A stretch of DNA of 38,918 bases from Alteribacillus sp041949975 (GTDB lineage Bacteria > Bacillota > Bacilli > Bacillales > Marinococcaceae): the NCBI RefSeq assembly GCF_041949975.1, contig NZ_JBHFQG010000034.1:1-38918 (forward strand), given 5' to 3'. The first letter of the stretch is position 1. Each line of letters begins with the position of its first letter. Shown here in pieces: positions 23,993-30,840 of this stretch. The notes beneath the pieces are model-generated. The model saw nothing but the letters and a program-made list of their open reading frames with translations, did no database searches and had not been told where the DNA came from. The position numbers were made by a program, and so were the translations under genes.

Positions 23993-25498
23993 ATTATTTT
24001 AACAAATAAACAAAACAGGCAGACGATAGATTGGACGGTTTTAGGAATTAGTGGAGGACTGCTTCTTCTGTTTGTTCTTATATCATTTTTAAATTTAGAA
24101 ACTATATCTGCCTTTGTAAACATTTCTTTCGAATGGTCAGTAACCTATTTTGGAGCATTTTGGCAAGTGCTAATGCTTGCTACATTTATTGCAGCTATTT
24201 GGCTTGCTTTTTCTAAATATGGAAAAATAAAACTCGGTAATAGGAACAAGCCTGAAATAAATACATTTAAGTGGATAGCTATGATTATGGCGACGTTGTT
24301 AGCAGGAGGAGGAGTTTTCTGGGCTGCAGCTGAGCCAATGTATCACTTTATGGATGCTCCGCCATTGTTTAAAAACAGGAATGACCCCACTACTGCCTTG
24401 GCCCAAAGTTTTATGCACTGGGGGTTTTTAGCTTGGGCCATATTAGGGACACTGAGTGCAGTGGTGTTAATGTACGGCCATTACAATAAGTCTATGCCTA
24501 TGAAACCTAGAACCCTGCTTTATCCAATATTTGGAGAAAAATTAAATCATAATTTGGCAGGTAAAATCATCGATGCTTTTTCTATTATAGCTGTGGCTGC
24601 AGGTACGATCGGACCGATTGGCTTTCTGGGACTTCAAGCAAGCTATGGATTGCAAGAAGTTTTTGGCATACCCGATGTATTTGCGACGCAGCTTGCTATT
24701 ATCGTTGGCGTCGTACTTGTGTCGACAGTATCTGCTGTCACTGGTCTATATAAAGGAATTCAATGGCTAAGCAGATTTAATGTTCGGCTGGCGCTCTTTT
24801 TATTGGTTGTTGTTTTAATTGCAGGGCCCGGCAGCTTTATTATTGACCAATATGTTGTGTCACTTGGCACATATATTGATCAATTTATTTCTATGAGCAC
24901 CTACAGAGGAGAGGATAGCTGGCTTGGATTGTGGACCATATTTTTCTGGGGGTGGTTTATTGGATATGGCCCTATGATGGCTATGCTGGTCAGTAGGATT
25001 TCAAGAGGACGCACGATTAGGGAGCTTATGATAGCTGTAGCTGTTATAGCCCCTCTTGTTACCACATTTTGGTTTACAGCAGTTGGGGGTTCAGGGATCT
25101 ATTTTGAAATAGAAAATCCAGGATCCGTTTCTGATGCATTAATGGAAACCGGAATGCATGCAGCTATGATTTCCATTACAGAACAATTACCACTCTCATA
25201 TATAATCACTCCTTTGTTTTTACTATTAACGATACTTTTTGTTATTACAACGACAGATTCTATGGCTTTTACTATTTCTATGGGAATTACAGGTGAAGGT
25301 AACCCAAAACGAGGCCTTCGAATATTTTGGGCGGTGCTAATGGGGTTGATTGCGACCATTCTTCTTTATATTGGAGAGGGAAGCGTAGAAGCATTACAAA
25401 ATTTCATTGTAGTAACAGCAGTGCCAGTTTCTATCTTACTTCTGCCAATGGTATGGCTTGCTCCGAAAGTTGCTAAAAAAATGGCACACAAAGAATAA
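23993..25498 (+). CDS. BCCT-family transporter with apparent AUU start
   Basis: This is a betaine/carnitine/choline-type secondary transporter of about 501 residues and twelve membrane segments. Marks are GGGVFWAAAEPMYHF (TM3 region), GFLGLQASYGLQ and the TM8 motif WTIFFWGWFIGYGP followed by VSRISRGRTIREL. In the BetP aromatic box, W-W-x-x-W is usual; here the positions read W, F and Y, so the substrate may not be glycine betaine. The frame is open from a TGA at 23969, but no ATG, GTG or TTG occurs before 24167, which would lose TM1. AAGGAG (23982-23987) lies five and eight bases before two ATT codons (23993, 23996), so an AUU start is the best reading; a mutated start is the alternative. Confidence 0.8.
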   Translation: MILTNKQNRQTIDWTVLGISGGLLLLFVLISFLNLETISAFVNISFEWSVTYFGAFWQVLMLATFIAAIWLAFSKYGKIKLGNRNKPEINTFKWIAMIMATLLAGGGVFWAAAEPMYHFMDAPPLFKNRNDPTTALAQSFMHWGFLAWAILGTLSAVVLMYGHYNKSMPMKPRTLLYPIFGEKLNHNLAGKIIDAFSIIAVAAGTIGPIGFLGLQASYGLQEVFGIPDVFATQLAIIVGVVLVSTVSAVTGLYKGIQWLSRFNVRLALFLLVVVLIAGPGSFIIDQYVVSLGTYIDQFISMSTYRGEDSWLGLWTIFFWGWFIGYGPMMAMLVSRISRGRTIRELMIAVAVIAPLVTTFWFTAVGGSGIYFEIENPGSVSDALMETGMHAAMISITEQLPLSYIITPLFLLLTILFVITTTDSMAFTISMGITGEGNPKRGLRIFWAVLMGLIATILLYIGEGSVEALQNFIVVTAVPVSILLLPMVWLAPKVAKKMAHKE

Positions 25499-25502
25499 TA
25501 AG

Positions 25503-25541
25503 AAAAAGCTGTTTGGGTAATTAAAACCGAACAGCTTTTTT
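25503..25541. terminator. Bidirectional terminator between BCCT gene and mreBH
   Basis: AAAAAGCTGTTTGG (25503-25516) pairs with CCGAACAGCTTTTT (from 25527), with one mismatch or wobble. The genes converge here. Confidence 0.85.
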
Positions 25542-25558
25542 ACCTAGGATAAAAAATC

Positions 25559-26569
25559 TTAGACAGAGGCTTTTTGTAATTTGTCTATCATTTTTAATGA
25601 CCGGCCTGTCCCAATAGCGACAGCTTCTAATGGATTAGGGGCTAAATGAACTGGAACGATAATTTTTTCACTAAGCCATTCTTGCATTCCGTTTAATAAT
25701 GAACCTCCACCAGAAAGAATGATGCCTTGATCTACAATGTCACCACTAAGCTCGGGCGGACAGTTTTCTAACGTCCCTCGAATGGCTTCTAGGATGTGTT
25801 CGAGAGACTCTGCTATTGCACCGTGTATCTCGCTCGAATGTAATACAACAGACTTTGGAAGACCGGTAACAAGATCACGTCCTCGAATTTCGAGAGACTC
25901 CTCCTGATGATCAGGTACAGCGTTCCCTATATTAATTTTAATATCTTCTGCTGTTCTTTCTCCAATCAGCAAATTGTATGTTTTTCTCACGTAATGAACG
26001 ATATCTTCATCTAAATTATCCCCGCCGCGGCGGATAGAATGAGAGGAGACAACGCCCCCGTAAGAAATAATTCCAACTTCTGTAGTTCCTCCACCAATGT
26101 CTACAATCACATTGGCTTTTGGTTCTTCTACAGGAAGATCAGCTCCTAATGCTGCAGCCACGGGTTCTTCAATTAAGTGTACATCTTTTGCTCCGCAGCT
26201 CATTACTGCATCTCTAATTGCACGCCGTTCTACTGACGTTGAGCCGCAAGGCGTACAAACTATTACTTTAGGTTTTCTTACGGAAAAACCAACATTTTTA
26301 CTCGTTTTTTTCATAATTTGTTTTAATAAAGTTGACGTTACATCGTAATCTGCAATAACCCCTTGTTTGAGAGGTCTCATCGCTACAATTTGTCCAGGCG
26401 TTTTTCCTACCATTTCTTTTGCTTCTGTTCCTACTGCCAATACTTCACCTGTATCTGTATTTAAAGCTACTACTGATGGCTCATTTAAAACAATGCCTTT
26501 TTCTTTAGTATAAACAAGAATATTCGCAGTACCTAAGTCAATTCCAATTTCAGTATTTGATATCATCAT
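25559..26569 (-). CDS. mreBH: Actin-like rod-shape protein MreBH
   Basis: This cytoskeletal ATPase of 336 residues guides side-wall synthesis. It begins TEIGIDLGTANILVY (phosphate 1 motif), and has VDIGGGTTEVGIISYGG (phosphate 2) and ILSGGGSLLNGM (adenosine motif). Among the three Bacillus paralogues it resembles MreBH most: IGKTPG-x-IVA, ADYD-T, SVERRAIRDAV, CGAKDVHLIEEPVAAALGADLP, and ENCPPELSGDIVD all follow that version. In B. subtilis MreBH localises the hydrolase LytE and is induced by SigI; I did not find a clear SigI promoter here. It stands alone. The start could be either of two adjacent ATG codons. Confidence 0.92.
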   Translation of the reverse strand: MMISNTEIGIDLGTANILVYTKEKGIVLNEPSVVALNTDTGEVLAVGTEAKEMVGKTPGQIVAMRPLKQGVIADYDVTSTLLKQIMKKTSKNVGFSVRKPKVIVCTPCGSTSVERRAIRDAVMSCGAKDVHLIEEPVAAALGADLPVEEPKANVIVDIGGGTTEVGIISYGGVVSSHSIRRGGDNLDEDIVHYVRKTYNLLIGERTAEDIKINIGNAVPDHQEESLEIRGRDLVTGLPKSVVLHSSEIHGAIAESLEHILEAIRGTLENCPPELSGDIVDQGIILSGGGSLLNGMQEWLSEKIIVPVHLAPNPLEAVAIGTGRSLKMIDKLQKASV

Positions 26570-26860
26570 AATTCACCCTTCTTCAGGTTAATAGTTCCCA
26601 CTCGTAATTTTAAAGGGAAGTGAATAAAGCAGTAAGGGTCTAATAGATTAGAAAATCAGAATCACAAGCAGGGAAGGTAGATAGATCACAGATAAAAAAG
26701 GCCTAGTTTTTGTGAAAAGAAAGGATTTAATGACTAAAGGCTTGCATTCCAAAAGGTGCAAGGGATTTACTCCTGAGTTAAAAGGCCTTATTTTGGGAAA
26801 ATAAGCAGAATTTTTAAAGAAATTGTAAGTTTTTGTGGAGATGTGTAATAAAAAAGAAAT
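26570..26860. other. Intergenic region upstream of mreBH
   Basis: This A/T-rich stretch has no ORF. It holds a small stem CTTGCA/TGCAAG (about 26740-26755) and two copies of AAAAGGCCT(A/T) around 26696 and 26780. The mreBH promoter must lie here but no strong sigma-A or SigI pair stands out. Confidence 0.4.
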
Positions 26861-26889
26861 AAAAGGTTCCTTTTAAGGAACCCCTTTTT
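26861..26889 (-). terminator. Terminator of the lplJ pseudogene
   Basis: On the minus strand GGTTCC-TTAAAA-GGAACC is followed by TTTTATTTCTTTTTT, just beyond the stop at 26899. Confidence 0.7.
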
Positions 26890-26898
26890 CTAAGTGTA

Positions 26899-27608
26899 CT
26901 AGTAAAGTAATTGGAGAAATTCATGTTTGTCAACTAGACCAAAATAATCTTTTAAATCAAACGAAGTGATTGCCTTTTCAAAGCATCTACTTTCATACTT
27001 TGTACCTTCTAATGCTTTTTCAATATCTGTCACTTCTTTCACTCCAAAAACGTCACCGTAAATTTTACATGCTTGAATATATCCTTTTTTTACATTAAAT
27101 CGAATATCAGTCAGTCCGGCGTCAAACTTTTTAGAACGCTGAATATCAAAAGGTAAGAGTTCCATGACCGAACATTCGGCCTTTGGAAGAAAACTGGGCG
27201 TTCCCAGAAATCTTTTTTTCGTTAACTTTTATATCATTTCGTCCTGACAGCTCAGCTGGGACTCCCATGCTGTTTAAAGCTTCAATAACGGGCTGGGTGA
27301 ACTTTTTAAAGTTATGAAAGCTGTTGCCGTCATCTTTAGTTAGAAAGCTGAAATTAAGATTCCCTAAATCGTGGTAGACAGCCCCTCCGCCTGAAAGACG
27401 TCGGACAACTCGAATGTTATTCTCTTCCACGTAATCTACATTTATTTCTTCAATCGTATTCTGGTTTTTGCCAATAATGATTGAAGGCTCATTTATATAA
27501 AATTAAGTAAGTATCTTCTTGATCGAGATCCATATGTTGTAAAGCAAACTCTTTTATTGCAAGGTTAATATGAGGATCAGTAATACCTTGGTTATCGATA
27601 AAGCGCAT
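26899..27608 (-). pseudogene. lplJ: Lipoate-protein ligase gene (lplJ type), frameshifted and internally deleted
   Basis: The start MRFIDNQGITDPHINLAIKE (ATG 27608, after GGAGGG) is typical of LplJ. The frame breaks in a T run near 27500 (LIL then YINEPSIIIGKNQNTIEE in another frame). The middle part keeps RRLSGGGAVYHDLGN, NDIKVNEKKISGNAQF and GRMFGHGTL. After HGTLTF the frame changes again and joins directly to the C-terminal domain (FDIQRSKKFDAGLTDIRF ... YFGLVDKHEFLQLLY). Roughly 80 residues normally lying between are missing. Lipoate scavenging by this route is therefore lost unless another ligase exists elsewhere. Confidence 0.9.
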
Positions 27609-27786
27609 ATTAATACCCTCCAGCAAAAAGTTATTTTTGTCTTTGCCATAACTATAATATATATTTCATGTTGTTGAATATAAAAGATATAAGACGATTA
27701 AAGGAGTATATCTTTATTTTCTTCCTGTAAAAAAGAATGCTTCTTTATCATCATATCTCAATAGCTAGTAAATGAATGAATTGAAT

Positions 27787-27815
27787 TTGGTACATCGAAT
27801 AAAGACTATTATAAT
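27787..27815 (+). promoter_or_regulatory. Promoter of the 46-codon ORF
   Basis: TTGGTA (27787-27792), a 17-base spacer and TATAAT (27810-27815) form a good sigma-A promoter 34 bases upstream of the ATG at 27849. Confidence 0.65.
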
Positions 27816-27848
27816 AGAATTAACTAGAAAGAAGAAAGTTGGGGGAAA

Positions 27849-27989
27849 ATGAAGCGGCTGCTTCTTATTCCATGTTCAATATTAATTGGATTTTTTCTGC
27901 ATTTAAATAGTGTTGAAACGCTGTCGGAAGAACCATCCCTAACTGAGACGGAGGAAACTTCCACAGCTCCTTCTGTACATATTGATTAA
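27849..27989 (+). CDS. Small membrane-associated or secreted peptide (46 residues)
   Basis: I do not recognise this peptide. It has a Lys-Arg start, a hydrophobic stretch (LLLIPCSILIGFFLHL) that could be a signal or membrane anchor, then an acidic Glu/Thr/Ser-rich tail (SEEPSLTETEETSTAPS) ending in HID. A strong promoter and a GGGGGA ribosome binding site precede it, and a weak stem with a T run follows, so it is likely a real gene. The acidic exported tail resembles other small surface peptides of halophilic bacilli. It lies upstream of the sulfur operon in the same direction. Confidence 0.55.
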   Translation: MKRLLLIPCSILIGFFLHLNSVETLSEEPSLTETEETSTAPSVHID

Positions 27990-28040
27990 AAACGGTGCCG
28001 ATAAATTAGTATCGTTTTTATTTTTCAGTCGATTTTAAGC

Positions 28041-28087
28041 TTCCGGCACCCAGCAGTTTAGCTCAAAGGGTAAGGGGCTCTGCGGAA
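28041..28087 (+). other. Structured element with tRNA D-arm-like core
   Basis: TTAGCTCAAAGGGTAAGGGGC looks like tRNA positions 8-25: a D stem GCTC/GGGC and a GG-containing D loop. The anticodon and T arms are not there. The same stretch can fold as nested TTCC/GGAA, GCAG/CTGC and AGC/GCT stems, and CACCC could pair with the GGG-rich loop. It may be a tRNA 5' remnant or a leader structure. Confidence 0.2.
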
Positions 28088-28108
28088 AAAATTAATGTTT
28101 TCTAATAT

Positions 28109-28140
28109 AATCCTGGCAAATAACCAGGATTTTTTCTTTT
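28109..28140 (+). terminator. Intrinsic terminator upstream of the cysH promoter
   Basis: AATCCTGG (28109-28116) pairs with CCAGGATT (28124-28131), followed by TTTTTCTTTT. It ends the transcript of the 46-codon ORF, or attenuates read-through into cysH. Confidence 0.8.
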
Positions 28141-28144
28141 TGCA

Positions 28145-28215
28145 TTGACTTTTTCAGACATACTATCTAAAATACTGTTTAACAAGTAAACATACAATCC
28201 TTATAAACATACTAT
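28145..28215 (+). promoter_or_regulatory. cysH promoter with repeated ACATAC(T/A)AT motifs
   Basis: TTGACT (28145-28150), a 17-base spacer and TAAAAT (28168-28173) form a strong promoter about 90 bases upstream of cysH. ACATACTAT occurs in the spacer (28158-28166) and in the leader (28207-28215), with ACATACAAT at 28190-28198. These could be sites for a sulfur regulator. No SAM-I riboswitch was found. Confidence 0.6.
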
Positions 28216-28270
28216 GAATTAAAAATGAAAAACAAATGGGGCAATCCAGTTAACGAAAAGGAGGTAAGCT

Positions 28271-28978
28271 ATGCTGACCTATCAAACTGCTGATAATACC
28301 CGGTTAGAAGAGGTCAATGAACAAGTGCTGGCTAGAAAAGAAGCTCTTGATGTTATTCGCTGGGGATATGATCAATATGGAAAAGACTTAGTTTATGCTT
28401 GCAGTTTCGGAGCAGAAGGAATTGTCTTAATTGATCTAATTAGCAAAATCAAATCAGATGCTGACATTATATTTTTGGATACAGATTTTCATTTTAAAGA
28501 AACGTACGAACTTATTGCCAGAGTAAAAGAAAAGTATCCATCGTTAAACATTAAAATGTTGAAGCCTGAATGGACACCAGCAGAACAAGCAGAAGAAGAA
28601 GGGGATCGTTTATGGGAAACCAATCCTGACCGCTGCTGTCAGATTCGTAAACTTAAACCTCTTGAAAACGAGTTGAATAAGTATAGTGCCTGGTTGTCTG
28701 GTTTAAGAAGAAATCAATCCCCAACACGCCAAAATACACAGTTTGTAAATAAAGATGAGCGTTTTTCCTCTATCAAAATTTGCCCGCTTATTCATTGGAG
28801 TTGGGAGGATGTATGGATGTATATCGAAACATTTAAGCTTCCTTACAATCCTCTGCATGATCAAAATTACCCGAGTATCGGCTGTGTCCAGTGTACAGCA
28901 GCTGTACTGGAAGGGGAAGATTTAAGAAGCGGGCGCTGGTCTGGCCAAGGGAAAACAGAATGCGGTTTGCATAAATAA
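28271..28978 (+). CDS. cysH: Adenylyl-/phosphoadenylyl-sulfate reductase
   Basis: CysH reduces activated sulfate (PAPS, or APS when the Fe-S cluster is present) to sulfite with thioredoxin. The nucleotide-binding SFGAEG motif is at 45-50. The cluster cysteines C122-C123 and C205-x-x-C208 are present, which in Bacillus enzymes allows APS use. The catalytic cysteine is C231 in ECGLH. Length is 235 residues, normal. Start ATG 28271 follows AAGGAGG. It heads a six-gene operon for sulfate activation and siroheme synthesis. Because cysC is also present, either APS or PAPS could be its substrate in the cell. Confidence 0.95.
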   Translation: MLTYQTADNTRLEEVNEQVLARKEALDVIRWGYDQYGKDLVYACSFGAEGIVLIDLISKIKSDADIIFLDTDFHFKETYELIARVKEKYPSLNIKMLKPEWTPAEQAEEEGDRLWETNPDRCCQIRKLKPLENELNKYSAWLSGLRRNQSPTRQNTQFVNKDERFSSIKICPLIHWSWEDVWMYIETFKLPYNPLHDQNYPSIGCVQCTAAVLEGEDLRSGRWSGQGKTECGLHK

Positions 28979-29004
28979 TTATTAATAAAAGGGAAGTGAG
29001 AATT

Positions 29005-30147
29005 ATGACTTTAAGCGATCCTCATGGTGGAACTTTAATAAACAGAAAAGATTTTTCTAAGAACACAGCAAGTATCACTGCTGCGATTGAGCTGGATGAT
29101 ATTGCAGTATCTGATTTGGAATTGATTGCAAACGGAGCTTTCAGTCCATTAACTGGATTTTTAAACAAGAAAGATTATGAATCTGTCGTGGAAACAATGC
29201 GCCTGGCTGATGGCACGGTGTGGAGTATTCCGATCACTTTGCCGGTGAAAGAGGAAACAGCCTCCCTCCTTGCACAAGGAGACGAGGCACGGCTCGTATA
29301 CGAAGGAACTACCTACGGAACGATTGTAATTGAAGAGTTATATACCCCGGATAAAGAAAAAGAGGCTGCTAACGTTTATAAAACAACAGAAGATGCTCAC
29401 CCAGGGGTGAAGAAGCTGTATGAGTGTCCAGATACTTATGCAGCTGGAGCAGTGACCTTAGTAAGAGAAATACCTCATCAACAGTTCCAGACATATTATC
29501 TCGATCCTGCAGAAACAAGAGAAACTTTTGCCCAAAAAGGCTGGGAAACAATTGTTGGTTTTCAAACTAGAAATCCTGTCCACCGTGCTCATGAATATAT
29601 TCAAAAAACCGCTCTAGAGACAGTAGACGGATTATTTTTAAATCCGCTTGTGGGAGCAACAAAAGCTGATGATATTCCAGCGGATGTTCGAATGGAAAGC
29701 TATGAGGTATTATTAAAAGATTATTATCCGCAAAATCGGACCTTCTTAGCTGTTTTTCCAGCAGCGATGAGATATGCAGGGCCGCGTGAAGCCATCTTTC
29801 ATGCGATGGTTCGTAAAAACTATGGCTGCACTCATTTCATTGTTGGAAGAGACCATGCAGGGGTAGGCGATTACTACGGAACCTATGACGCTCAACATAT
29901 CTTCCGGAATTTCACAGCAGAAGAATTAGGAATTAAACCGTTGTTCTTTGAACACAGCTTCTATTGCAGTAAGTGTGAAAACATGGCTTCTGCCAAAACC
30001 TGTCCGCATGGTAAAGAAGAGCATGTTATCTTGTCAGGAACGAAGGTCAGAGAAATGCTCAAAAACGGAGAGCATCCGCCCGCTGAATTCAGCAGACCAG
30101 AAGTAATTAAAGTATTAATCAATGGCATGAAAGAGACCGTATCATAG
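29005..30147 (+). CDS. sat: Sulfate adenylyltransferase (ATP sulfurylase)
   Basis: Sat makes APS from ATP and sulfate. The ATP-binding motif QTRNPVHRAHE (about 187-197) and GRDHAGVG are present. Four cysteines near the C-terminus (YCSKCEN ... KTCPHG) resemble the metal-binding loop of bacterial Sat. I chose ATG 29005 with AAAGGGAAG about eight bases upstream; an in-frame GTG at 28996 lies inside that site. MTLSDPHGGTLINR is the usual Bacillus N-terminus. In B. subtilis a sulfate permease gene (cysP) lies between cysH and sat; it is missing here, with only 26 bases between the genes. Confidence 0.95.
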   Translation: MTLSDPHGGTLINRKDFSKNTASITAAIELDDIAVSDLELIANGAFSPLTGFLNKKDYESVVETMRLADGTVWSIPITLPVKEETASLLAQGDEARLVYEGTTYGTIVIEELYTPDKEKEAANVYKTTEDAHPGVKKLYECPDTYAAGAVTLVREIPHQQFQTYYLDPAETRETFAQKGWETIVGFQTRNPVHRAHEYIQKTALETVDGLFLNPLVGATKADDIPADVRMESYEVLLKDYYPQNRTFLAVFPAAMRYAGPREAIFHAMVRKNYGCTHFIVGRDHAGVGDYYGTYDAQHIFRNFTAEELGIKPLFFEHSFYCSKCENMASAKTCPHGKEEHVILSGTKVREMLKNGEHPPAEFSRPEVIKVLINGMKETVS

Positions 30148-30185
30148 TTTCATATTAATTTAGGAAAAGAGGGGCAGTATCAAAT

Positions 30186-30782
30186 ATGGGAACTAAAAAT
30201 ATCGTATGGCATGACGCTTCTGTTTCCCGAGAAGAAAGAAATAAAAAAAATGGACATGAGAGCTTTGTGTTATGGTTTACTGGATTATCTGGATCGGGAA
30301 AATCTACGTTGGCTAATGCCGTTTCCAGAAAATTATTTGAAAATGATAAGCAGACTTATGTATTAGATGGCGATAACGTGCGTCATGGTTTAAATAATGA
30401 TCTTGGATTTTCACCGGAAGATAGAAAAGAAAATATCCGGCGTATAGGAGAAGTAGTAAAATTATTTGTTGACAGTGGTCAAATTGTCAGTACGGCTTTT
30501 ATCTCTCCGTACCGTGAAGACAGACAACAAGTTCGTGATCTCCTGGCTGAAGGCGAATTTATAGAAGTTTATGTAAAATGCAGCTTGGAGACTTGTGAAG
30601 AAAGAGATCCAAAAGGCCTTTATAAAAAAGCACGAAATGGAGATATTCCATCTTTTACAGGTATCACCTCTCCATATGAAGAACCGGAAGACCCCGAAAT
30701 CATTGTTAACACTGAGGATTATGCTATCGAGGAAGCGGCTGATTTATTAATTGATCATCTAAAAGAAAAACAACTTTTCTAA
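30186..30782 (+). CDS. cysC: Adenylyl-sulfate kinase
   Basis: CysC phosphorylates APS to PAPS. The P-loop GLSGSGKST is at 33-41, followed by LDGDNVRHGLNNDLGF, which binds APS, and FISPYREDR. The lid region with GLYKKARNGDIPSFTGI is complete. Length is 198 residues, as in Bacillus. Start ATG 30186 follows AGGGGCAG. Placed after sat in the operon, it completes sulfate activation. Confidence 0.95.
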   Translation: MGTKNIVWHDASVSREERNKKNGHESFVLWFTGLSGSGKSTLANAVSRKLFENDKQTYVLDGDNVRHGLNNDLGFSPEDRKENIRRIGEVVKLFVDSGQIVSTAFISPYREDRQQVRDLLAEGEFIEVYVKCSLETCEERDPKGLYKKARNGDIPSFTGITSPYEEPEDPEIIVNTEDYAIEEAADLLIDHLKEKQLF

Positions 30783-30840
30783 GCCGTAGAGCTTTCAATT
30801 GGTTATTAATGAATGGCAAAAGAGGACAGGAGGATAAAGA

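Noticed and set aside
26899..27430. Two short independent proteins at the lipoate ligase locus
   Set aside because: They are the catalytic and C-terminal parts of one LplJ with the middle deleted.
28041..28087. A functional tRNA gene
   Set aside because: Only a D-arm-like part is present; no anticodon stem, T arm or acceptor complement follows.
27990..28270. SAM-I (S-box) riboswitch before cysH
   Set aside because: None of the conserved core stretches of the S-box was found in either the leader or the region upstream of the terminator.
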